Source: Mycobacterium sp. PS03-16
GTDB taxonomy: Bacteria > Actinomycetota > Actinomycetes > Mycobacteriales > Mycobacteriaceae
Direction: 5' to 3'
Length of the DNA stretch: 64,000 nucleotides
Assembly (NCBI RefSeq): GCF_004570325.1
Contig: NZ_SPQO01000001.1
Span: 271,214-335,213 of the forward strand
The translations under genes and the position numbers were made by a program. The notes below the pieces were generated by a model. The model ran no database searches and was not told the origin of the DNA. It was given only the letters and a program-made list of their open reading frames with translations. Positions 24,455-33,717 of the stretch are shown here, piece by piece; position 1 is the first letter of the stretch, and every line of letters begins with the position of its first letter.

Positions 24455-25882
24455 ATGGCGATGGGGGCCTCCACCTGGTTTCTCAGCCCGCAGAGCCTGG
24501 TGGCGCGGGTCGACGTCGTCGACGGCAATGCGACGTGGACCGGCCCCGGCGATCTCGCCGAGGTGTTTCCGGCGCTGCTGTGCTTCGGGGTGAACCGCGA
24601 CCGGCTCGTTCAGTTCGCCGACCACTTCGTCGGCAGGGTCTCCGCGGTACAGCAGACGGCGGTGAACGAAGCGGTCTTCCGGGTCGACGTCCGATCGTGG
24701 CGGGAGGGCATGCAGACCGACTACAGGCGGAACGTCCGGCTCGATCTGGCGACCGGCAAGGTCATCGAATATCCGGCCATCTTCGACACGTCGCGGAAAA
24801 CGGAGGGTTGGCGCGAATATCAGATCCGCGACCACAGCACCTGGAGTGTGTTCAACGCGGTCACGCGCCAGCTCATCGTCGAGCACAACTGGAGTGACGC
24901 CGTATTCGCGCTACCGAACGGACAACGCGTGGGGTTGCCTGCCGACGGCTCGACGATGGGCGTCGACCGCGGGAAGCTGTTCGTCAAGACCACCGAGTCG
25001 GCTTCGGCGTACCGCGTGTTCGATCTCGACAACCTGACCACCGACGGCAAGGTCAAAGGGCAGTACGGCGGCATCGAGAACCCCACCGGCTTCGAGCCGA
25101 TGTTCACACTCGTCACCGACCCCGACGCGTGGGGGGAGCGTGGCCCGGCCGGTGACATCGACCGGAAGATGCTGATGGCGGTCAACGTCGCCGCACACAA
25201 CGCCGGCGCGAACGCCGACTTACTGCTGCGGATCCTGCACGCCGAGAGCGGCATACGCACCGGTGCCTACCACCCGTCGGGCCGGTACGGCTTGCTGCAG
25301 CTGACCGCCGAACAGCTCGCCGCCGCCGGCTGGGCCGACTCCCCGGACGCCTATCTCGATGCGGGGGCGGCGCAGCTGCCGGTGATCGCCGCACACCTGC
25401 GGAGAATCGGTGTGCCCGAGGAGACCGACGAAGCCGGACTGTGGCTGTGCCACCTTCTCGGACGGGTGTACACCGCTGAGGATCTGGCGACGCCGGTGGC
25501 CACCGCGAACGGCGTCCGGCCCGACATCTGGGCGACCCATGCGGTCGCGGACATGGACGGGGACGGGGTTCTCACCGTCGAGGATCTGCACCGGTATCTG
25601 CGGTCGCTACGTCGCGACCCCCGGCTCGTCGACGTGCAATATCGAATCGGCCGGATGTCGGCCGTGGTGCCCGACTGGCAGGATCTCACCGAGATCAACG
25701 AGGGTGACGACATGGGCGTGGTGCGCCCCAGCGCGGAGTCGCTCGGCCTGCTGGTCGGCGTCGTCGCACTGCAGAACCACCCGGGGTTCCACCATGAGCG
25801 GGTGGTGTCGATCGACCCGGCTCCGGGAACGCTGCAACGGCTGGTGGATCCCGTCACGGTGCAGGTCAACTTCGAAGGGTGA
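24455..25882 (+). CDS. Lytic transglycosylase-like protein with EF-hand-type loop
   Basis: 475 residues, starting one base after the previous stop. Residues 1-225 are an unrecognised beta-rich domain. Residues 235-340 resemble an SLT/goose-type lysozyme fold: LLLRILHAESGIRTGAY with candidate catalytic Glu264, then GRYGLLQLTAEQL, the counterpart of the usual G-LMQI segment. At 366-377 DMDGDGVLTVED is a calcium-binding EF-hand or dockerin-like loop (Asp366, Asp368, Asp370). It has no signal peptide although a transglycosylase must act on the wall. Last gene of the operon. I infer a tail-lysozyme-like role. Confidence 0.62.
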   Translation: MAMGASTWFLSPQSLVARVDVVDGNATWTGPGDLAEVFPALLCFGVNRDRLVQFADHFVGRVSAVQQTAVNEAVFRVDVRSWREGMQTDYRRNVRLDLATGKVIEYPAIFDTSRKTEGWREYQIRDHSTWSVFNAVTRQLIVEHNWSDAVFALPNGQRVGLPADGSTMGVDRGKLFVKTTESASAYRVFDLDNLTTDGKVKGQYGGIENPTGFEPMFTLVTDPDAWGERGPAGDIDRKMLMAVNVAAHNAGANADLLLRILHAESGIRTGAYHPSGRYGLLQLTAEQLAAAGWADSPDAYLDAGAAQLPVIAAHLRRIGVPEETDEAGLWLCHLLGRVYTAEDLATPVATANGVRPDIWATHAVADMDGDGVLTVEDLHRYLRSLRRDPRLVDVQYRIGRMSAVVPDWQDLTEINEGDDMGVVRPSAESLGLLVGVVALQNHPGFHHERVVSIDPAPGTLQRLVDPVTVQVNFEG

Positions 25883-25885
25883 CTT

Positions 25886-25903
25886 CGCCGGCCGGGGACG
25901 GCG
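25886..25903. terminator. Short GC hairpin between convergent genes
   Basis: CGCCG-N8-CGGCG fills the 22-bp gap between the end of the seven-gene operon and the convergent flippase gene. It may serve as a two-way terminator. The stem is short, so confidence is low. Confidence 0.3.
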
Positions 25904-25904
25904 G

Positions 25905-28268
25905 CTAGATCATCTCCCGCCGCGTGATCCACCGCATGACCTGCCAGCCGACGAACACCGGCAGCCAGCACGTCAGCACGCGGTAGAGCAGCACCGCCGG
26001 GATCGCCACCGCCGCAGGCACGCCGAACGCCGCCAGGCCACCGATCAGCGCCGCCTCCACCGCGCCGACCCCGCCCGGTGTCGGCGCCGCCGACGCCAGC
26101 GTGCCGCCCACCATCGTCACCACGGTCACCGTGACGAACGACGTGTCCCCGCCGAACGCCTCGATGCTCGCCCACAGCGCGAACGCCGCACCGAGAGTCG
26201 TTGCCGCACAGCCCAGCACGATCAGCATCATCCGCTGCGGCTCCCCGGCCAGCTCGCGCAGGTCGCCCAGCACCTCCATCAGCCGCGGCCACACCGTCGC
26301 CAGTACCCAGCGCCGCAGCTTCGGCACCACCACGAACGCGGCGGCCACCGCCAGCAGCACCGCGCCGATCACGTACAGCACGATCCGCGGCGGCACGAAC
26401 TGCTCGAGGTTCGCCGACGCCCCGGCGACCGCGCTGAACAGGATCAGCAGCGAGATGTGCGTGACCACCTGCACCGACTGCTGCAGCGCCACCGCGGTGG
26501 TCGCGCGCACCGCACCCAGCCCACTCTTCTGCAGGAACCGCGTGCTCAGCGCCAGCCCGCCGACCCCGGCCGGGGTGGTGGTCGCCGCGAACGTCCCGGC
26601 CACCTGCATCAGCGCCAGATGCCGGAAGCTGACCAGCCCGTCGGCGCACGCCCACAGCGCGGCCGCCGCGCCGACGTACTTGAGCATCGACACCCCGAGC
26701 CCGGCCAGCGCCCACCACAGGTTGACGTTGCGCAGCTCGTCGGAGAACGTCGGCACCGCGGCCAGGAACGGATATGCGACGTAGACCAGCGCGCCGATCA
26801 GCCCCAGCTGGATGATCTGGTTGCGGGTGAAGCGGGTGATGTTCTGGGTGCTGATGTTGTCGGCGCCGGTGCGGCGCATCACCTCGTCGCGGGTGTCCGC
26901 CGCAACGGCGCGGGCGTCGGGGATCGACTTCCAGACCCGCGGCGTCACCGCGTGTTTGGTGAGCCGGCGCGACGCGGTGAGGATCGTGGCGTCGTCGAAC
27001 GCGGAGATCGCCGCGGCAACGGCGGCTTCGGCGTCGTACGCCGCTCCCGTCGTCATCAGCAGCTGCGCGACGTCGGACTGCAGCTGGGTCTCGGTGGCGC
27101 CGAACTCGGCGTAGGCGAAGCCGCCGAAGCGGGCCCCGCCGTCGCAGAGGGTCATCTCCCCGGCCTGCAGATCGCCGTGCGAGATGCCGTGATCATGCAG
27201 GCGTCGCAACGCCTCCCACACGTGCGTCAGCCCGTCGGGCGACGCCTCCACCGGTGTGCCGCACACCGGTGAGTGCGCGTAGAGCGCCCACCCGCGCGCC
27301 AGCGGCGCCACCACCACCGACTTCGTGTTCGACAGCCCGAGATCGCCGATCGCGATCGCCATCAGCGCCCGGTGTTCGACCGCCCGCCGGAGCGACGCCT
27401 GCAGCGGCGCCGTCTCGGTGGACCGCAGCCGCAGTTTGCGCCACAGTTGGCGCATCGCGCCGCCGCTGCGCTGGTTGGGTCCGTACATGTGCACGGTGAC
27501 CGGCTCTGCGTCGGTGTCCGCGGTGAGCAGCAGCGGGCCGCCACCTGCCGGGCGCACCACCCGCAGCGCGGTCACGGTGTACCCGCGCCGTGCCAGCGCC
27601 CGCACCGCGCCCTCCAGCGGCACCTCGAGGGCAGGGGTGCCGACGAGCAGGACCACCAGCGCGCCGACGAACCAGCCGACGGCCAGCCCGAGCAGTGACC
27701 GCGCCGGCACCACCGCGCTGACCACCAGGTGGATCGGCACGAACGCCAGCAGCAGCGCCCACCACCAGCGCCGCCACCGCGCCGGCACCCACGGGCCCGA
27801 CACGGTGAGCACCGCGGCGAGCATGGCGATCCACCGCGGGTCGTCGAGGATCTGCGACAGCAGCGAGTCGAGCCGGTCGTTGAGGTCGAAATGCCACTGC
27901 GGGGCGGCGATTCCGTTGCCGGTGATCGACAGCGACAGCATGGCGATGAACGCCGCGGCGGCGAACGCGCCGAGCAGCCGCCATTGGCGCACCACCACGA
28001 GCCCGACCAGGATCACGAACGGCAGCGCCAGGATCGAGATGCCGTAGGCCAGGTACACCAGGTTCGACTGGGTCGGGGTGAGGACGCCGACGATCTCGGA
28101 GATGGACCGCTCGAGCGCATTCCACTCGTAGCGGGTCACCAGCGAACTGGTGATGACGACCGCGAGCAGGAGCGTCGCCAGCGCGAGGCGCAGGATGTCG
28201 TTGGTGCGTCGCGTCAGCGGCAGCAGCAGGCTGCCCGATACGGCGATCTCGCGCCCGTCGACTCGCAT
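25905..28268 (-). CDS. Flippase/LPG-synthase-type membrane protein with internal kinase-like domain
   Basis: 787 residues from an ATG at 28268. Residues 25-210 carry about six hydrophobic helices. Residues 220-400 form a soluble domain with a kinase-fold remnant (LHDHGISHGDLQAGEMTL; His364-Asp366 at the catalytic-loop position, with the usual Asn replaced). From about 475 to 785 there are roughly eight more helices matching the UPF0104/LPG synthase transmembrane (AglD/MprF flippase-like) domain, including TTPAGVGGLALS and AAPTPGGVGAVEAALIGGL. It probably translocates a lipid or lipid-linked precursor. It starts 2 bp after the sulfatase stop, so the two are coupled. Confidence 0.85.
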   Translation of the reverse strand: MRVDGREIAVSGSLLLPLTRRTNDILRLALATLLLAVVITSSLVTRYEWNALERSISEIVGVLTPTQSNLVYLAYGISILALPFVILVGLVVVRQWRLLGAFAAAAFIAMLSLSITGNGIAAPQWHFDLNDRLDSLLSQILDDPRWIAMLAAVLTVSGPWVPARWRRWWWALLLAFVPIHLVVSAVVPARSLLGLAVGWFVGALVVLLVGTPALEVPLEGAVRALARRGYTVTALRVVRPAGGGPLLLTADTDAEPVTVHMYGPNQRSGGAMRQLWRKLRLRSTETAPLQASLRRAVEHRALMAIAIGDLGLSNTKSVVVAPLARGWALYAHSPVCGTPVEASPDGLTHVWEALRRLHDHGISHGDLQAGEMTLCDGGARFGGFAYAEFGATETQLQSDVAQLLMTTGAAYDAEAAVAAAISAFDDATILTASRRLTKHAVTPRVWKSIPDARAVAADTRDEVMRRTGADNISTQNITRFTRNQIIQLGLIGALVYVAYPFLAAVPTFSDELRNVNLWWALAGLGVSMLKYVGAAAALWACADGLVSFRHLALMQVAGTFAATTTPAGVGGLALSTRFLQKSGLGAVRATTAVALQQSVQVVTHISLLILFSAVAGASANLEQFVPPRIVLYVIGAVLLAVAAAFVVVPKLRRWVLATVWPRLMEVLGDLRELAGEPQRMMLIVLGCAATTLGAAFALWASIEAFGGDTSFVTVTVVTMVGGTLASAAPTPGGVGAVEAALIGGLAAFGVPAAVAIPAVLLYRVLTCWLPVFVGWQVMRWITRREMI

Positions 28269-28270
28269 AC

Positions 28271-30088
28271 TCAGCCCGCGTCGTCGGCCCCCAGGCGTCC
28301 GAACGCCCGGCGCAGGAAGCTCGGCCGGGCGACCGGACGGCGCGTGACGTACGGCCATGGCGCGTTGCGTTCGGGTATCGACTCGGCCCTGGCGTGTTTG
28401 AGATGCGTGCGCAGGGTCCGCCGGACCTCGTGCAGTGTGGGGTCGGTCCATCGGTTGACCGCCTCGGTCGGGTCGTCGGTGAGGTCGTAGAGCTCCCACT
28501 GGTCGTCGAGCGGGCTGGCGCGGTAGGCGTCGCCGCCGAGTCCGTTGGCGGCAAGGTGGCGCACGCCGGGTTCGGTCCAGGTGGCCGGATCGTCGAACGT
28601 GCGCACCAGCTTCCACAGGTGACCGGCGCCGCCCGGGGCGTCGGCCTCGTCGACGCGCGCGACCAGACCCTCGAAGTTCGACGCGACGTGCGCGGGGATC
28701 CGGATCTTCAGCGGCGCGGGCGGATCGGTGTCCCGGCCGAGCTTGCGCGCCAGCCCCGATGCGCCGGTGTCGCCTTCGAGGATGTTGTCGCGGGTCATCA
28801 GGTACACGCAGCGACGGTCGTCGGCCGCGGCGCCGTCGACCACCGGCATGAGGTCGCGGCCGGGCAGCGGATGCACCTCGGTGAACGTTTCCGACAGCGT
28901 GGCCGCGGTCGCGGAGACGTCGACACCGGCGGCGGCGAGCAGCGTCGGCACCAGATCGACGTGCGAGGTGGGGGCACTGACCGTGCGCGGCTGCGTGGCC
29001 CGGATGCCGATGCGGGCGATGACGAACGGCACCCGGGTGGCCTCGTCGTAGAGGTTGAACCACTTCTGGTGCAGCCCGCCGTGGGCGCCGAGCAGGTCGC
29101 CGTGGTCGGAGGTGCGCACCAGCACCGCGTCGGCCGAGCCGCCGTCGGTGACGACGCGGCGCACCCGATCGATCGGGGTGTCGACCTCGGCGTGCAGCCG
29201 GTAGTACAGGTCGCGGTAGCGCTGGGCGTTGCGTTCGTAGGTGCGCTCCATCATCGCGGCGGGCCCGTACCCGGAGTAGTAGGCCTCGCGGAATGCGATC
29301 TGCGCGGCCGGTTTGGTCGACAGGTCCTCGTCGGCGGTCGGGGCGGGCGGGACGTGCGGCGGATCGAGCGGCGACGCCGCGATCGGGCTGCGGCGCGCCC
29401 ACGCCGGGAACAGCGAGATGTCGTGTGGGTTGACGAAGCTGGCCACCAGCAGGAAGGGCCGCAGCGCGGCGGGGTCACCGGCGCGGCGGCGGGCGTAGCG
29501 GTCCTCGAGCCAGGCGACGACGCGGTCGGCGATCAGCGGGTCGCGGCGCAACCCGCTGTTGGCCATCAGGGCGCCGTGCGGTTCGGGCCCGACCCAGCCC
29601 GAGAACCCGTACGGCGCCAGGGGATCGGCGTCGAGGTACTGCCGGACCGCGGCGGGGTCGACGACGCCGTCGTCGTCGTTGGTGGCCAGCGGTTTGCCGG
29701 TGGCGGGGTCGGTGAGGTCGGCGTGGGAGATGTGCCACTTGCCGTCGTAGTGGGTGTCATAGCCGGCCGCGCGCAGCCAGTTGCCCAGCGTCGGCACCTC
29801 ACCGCGGCGCAGCCAGCGCATCCGGGAGTCCTCGTAGGTCTTACCGAGGCCGTCGGTCTGGGTGACGCCGTGCAGGTCCGGGTACTGGCCGGTGAAGATC
29901 GTCGGCCGGCTGGGCACGCACGCCAGCGACCCGGTGTAGTGGCGGGTGAAGGTGACGCCGTGCTCGTCGAACCATCGGCGGCCGTGCAGGATCCGGGACC
30001 GCCACGCCGCCACCTCGGGTGCCTCGTACGGCGGCGTGGCGCGTTCCTCGTCGGTCATGATGATGACGATGTCGGGGCGGTCAGACAT
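28271..30088 (-). CDS. Sulfatase (alkaline phosphatase superfamily)
   Basis: 605 residues starting MSDRPDIVIIMTDEE; ATG at 30088. The formylglycine motif CVPSR is at Cys57 (SLACVPSRPTIFTGQYP), so it is a Cys-type sulfatase needing activation by a formylglycine-generating enzyme. Metal-binding Asp12 near the N-terminus and SDHGDLLGAHGG further on support this. No signal peptide, as in many actinobacterial cytosolic sulfatases. The start overlaps the SRPBCC gene by 8 bp, and the flippase-like gene follows, suggesting a three-gene operon acting on a sulfated lipid or sterol; the substrate is not known. Confidence 0.9.
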   Translation of the reverse strand: MSDRPDIVIIMTDEERATPPYEAPEVAAWRSRILHGRRWFDEHGVTFTRHYTGSLACVPSRPTIFTGQYPDLHGVTQTDGLGKTYEDSRMRWLRRGEVPTLGNWLRAAGYDTHYDGKWHISHADLTDPATGKPLATNDDDGVVDPAAVRQYLDADPLAPYGFSGWVGPEPHGALMANSGLRRDPLIADRVVAWLEDRYARRRAGDPAALRPFLLVASFVNPHDISLFPAWARRSPIAASPLDPPHVPPAPTADEDLSTKPAAQIAFREAYYSGYGPAAMMERTYERNAQRYRDLYYRLHAEVDTPIDRVRRVVTDGGSADAVLVRTSDHGDLLGAHGGLHQKWFNLYDEATRVPFVIARIGIRATQPRTVSAPTSHVDLVPTLLAAAGVDVSATAATLSETFTEVHPLPGRDLMPVVDGAAADDRRCVYLMTRDNILEGDTGASGLARKLGRDTDPPAPLKIRIPAHVASNFEGLVARVDEADAPGGAGHLWKLVRTFDDPATWTEPGVRHLAANGLGGDAYRASPLDDQWELYDLTDDPTEAVNRWTDPTLHEVRRTLRTHLKHARAESIPERNAPWPYVTRRPVARPSFLRRAFGRLGADDAG

Positions 30089-30536
30089 GTGTGCTCTCCC
30101 ATTGCTGCGCCAGGCCGGCGAGCATCGAATCCGACGAGTGGGCGAGCACCCGGCACACCACCCGGGCGGCCAGCGTGCGCAGCGGACCCGCACCCAGATC
30201 CACGGTGCTGGTCAGCGTGACGTCGGTGCCTGCGCCTGCGTTCGCGGGCTGCAGCGTCCAGCGGTTGCTGACGTGGCGCAGTTGCCGCGGCAGGCCTGCG
30301 ATGTCGTAGGCCAGCGCCCGCGACGGGGTGAACTCGGTGATCGACTCGACCAGCGTCAGCCGCCCGACCTGCACCCGCCGCGTGGTGCCGAGCGGTCCGT
30401 CGGGATCGGTGCGCAACACGCAGGAGTGGTCGACGCCGGGCGCCCACCCGGCGATCGCGCCGAAGTCCGCGAGCACATCCCACACCGCCAGCGGAGCGGC
30501 GGCAATCGTCCGCCGTCGACTGATCTCGGCCACCAC
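30081..30536 (-). CDS. SRPBCC family (polyketide cyclase/START-like) protein
   Basis: 151 residues, GTG start at 30536 or the adjacent GTG at 30533. The pattern MVAEISRRRTIAAAPLAVWDVLADFGAIAGWAPGVD is the classic start of the helix-grip fold that binds hydrophobic ligands, and it ends with a long amphipathic helix (LRTLAARVVCRVLAHSSDSM). It overlaps the sulfatase gene by 8 bp. The ligand is unknown; a lipid-handling role alongside the sulfatase and flippase is inferred. Confidence 0.85.
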   Translation of the reverse strand: MVAEISRRRTIAAAPLAVWDVLADFGAIAGWAPGVDHSCVLRTDPDGPLGTTRRVQVGRLTLVESITEFTPSRALAYDIAGLPRQLRHVSNRWTLQPANAGAGTDVTLTSTVDLGAGPLRTLAARVVCRVLAHSSDSMLAGLAQQWESTHV

Positions 30537-30588
30537 AGGGCCACCCTACGGTGCTGAGCGGGCGTCGGGCAGTAAGCGCGCGACAACG

Positions 30589-32288
<1,700 letters not shown>

Positions 32289-32292
<4 letters not shown>

Positions 32293-33164
32293 CTGCTGTT
32301 CCCGTCGTTGAGCCGCACCTTCCGGGCGGTCGAGCTCTCGTCGAGCTCGACGATGTCGGCGCGGGAGCGCAGGAAGTCGCTGAACGACTTGAAGCCCAGC
32401 GATTTCTCCGAGAACGACGGATCCATGCGCTTCATCTGCGCCTTGACCACCGAGTTGTGCAGCCAGTCGGCGTCGTCCTTCTCCAGCCCGATCTGCAGCG
32501 CGCGCCGCAGCAGACCGGTGGCGGCCGCCTGCGGGTCGGGCTCGTCGGGGGTGCGCTGTCTGGTGCGGCGCTTGCGGGTGGACGACGACGGCGGCGTATC
32601 GGGTTCGGGCACCGGCACGCCGGGCAGCGCGTCGTAGCTGACGAACTCATCGCACGCGGCGGCCAGCGACCGGCTCGACGAGCCGGCCACCCCGATGCCC
32701 ACCACGTAGCGGCCCAGCCGTTTACAGCGCTGCGCCAGCGCGATGTAGTCGGAGTCACCGCCGACGATCACCACGTGGGTGAGGTCGGGCAGCCGGAACA
32801 TGTCCTCGACGGCGTCGACGGCCAGCCGGATGTCGGCGCCGTTCTTGCCGTAGGCCGCCGCCGGGAACAGCTGCACCAGGTCGACGGCGCGCGCCACCAG
32901 CTGGTTGCGGTAGTTGGCATTGACCTCGGCCGACCAGTCCGCATACGCCCGCGTCAGCACCAGGGTGCCGTAGGACGAGGCGAAGTCGATCACCGCGCCG
33001 ATGTCGACGGCGGCGCGAGTGAGCTTCTCGGCGAAGTCGTCGATGTTCTTCGATTTGTCCCGCTGAAACGAGTTCCGGCCGTTGACCTGGTCGTACCGCG
33101 AGATCACGATGTTGTCGAAGTCCAGGTAGACCGCGACGCGGGTGGTTCCCGGTTCCGTCGTCAC
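32289..33164 (-). CDS. NYN/PIN-like ribonuclease domain protein with C-terminal OST-HTH-like region
   Basis: 291 residues, GTG start. The N-terminal 160 residues show the NYN pattern: VAVYLDFDNIVI, GADIRLAVDAVEDMF and VIVGGDSDYIALAQRCKRLGRYVVGIG, with conserved acidic residues for metal-dependent RNA cleavage. A basic linker (RKRRTRQRTPDE) follows, then a region ending in KSLGFKSFSDFLRSR typical of OST-HTH/LOTUS RNA-binding domains. It is translationally coupled to recD (4-bp overlap). A link to DNA repair is positional inference. Confidence 0.85.
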
Positions 33165-33195
33165 CGCTTCAGTGTGGCCTATCGGCCGCCGAGAA

Positions 33196-33519
33196 TCAGG
33201 CAGCGGCGAGCGGCAACGTCCGATGGGGATCGCAAATCTCGACGACCCGGCGCACCGTGGGGTTGCTCACCAGCTCCCAATCGACGCCGGCGCGGACGCA
33301 CCGCTCGCCGATGGTGCACAGGATCGAGAACCCCGCGGTGGACAGGAAGTCGACGCCGGTCATGTCCAGGACCAGACGCCGTGAGTTGGCGCCCCGCCGA
33401 AACACGTAAGCGGCCAGGTCAGCGGCGTTTGCGGCGTCGATGGACCCGCTCACCGTGAGGCGCACCTCGTACGGGTCGAGCCACTCGGTGGAAAAGGTCA
33501 GATGATCGATGGAAGGCAT
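33196..33519 (-). CDS. STAS-domain anti-sigma factor antagonist
   Basis: 107 residues, ATG with GGAG upstream. The STAS fold is evident, with RRLVLDMTGVDFLSTAGFSILC and the phosphorylatable Ser60 in the DFLSTAG loop. Such proteins release a sigma factor by binding an anti-sigma kinase when dephosphorylated. No kinase or sigma gene is next to it, so it acts in trans. The upstream region has a perfect hairpin (33540-33555) only 11 nt before the ribosome-binding site. Confidence 0.88.
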   Translation of the reverse strand: MPSIDHLTFSTEWLDPYEVRLTVSGSIDAANAADLAAYVFRRGANSRRLVLDMTGVDFLSTAGFSILCTIGERCVRAGVDWELVSNPTVRRVVEICDPHRTLPLAAA

Positions 33520-33539
33520 GTTGCACTTGCTCCGAAACT

Positions 33540-33555
33540 GCGCCGAATGCGGCGC
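33540..33555 (-). terminator. Perfect GCGCCG-AATG-CGGCGC hairpin
   Basis: A 6-bp GC stem with a 4-base loop lies in the 198-bp gap between the end of recB and the STAS gene, both leftward. It could end recCB transcription or limit expression of the STAS gene, because it ends close to that gene's ribosome-binding site. Confidence 0.4.
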
Positions 33556-33717
33556 TGTCTGAGAAATTCGTGGGCGGCGTCAGCAATGTTGTCTGCGACG
33601 GATCCGCGGCTGGTTGATCAACCTGTCCTCACCCTACTCGGAACACCCCCGCGCAGCGCAATCCCCACGGCCGGATTCTCACCGAACAGCCACTCTTGCG
33701 GGCGGCTGACCAGGCAT

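Noticed and set aside
25410..27272. 620-codon + strand frame spanning the 475-aa gene end and the flippase gene
   Set aside because: Shadow frame; both genes beneath it have strong motif and context support.
28394..30220. 608-codon + strand frame over the sulfatase
   Set aside because: Antisense to a sulfatase with an intact CxPSR motif; Val/Gly/Arg-rich composition is noise.
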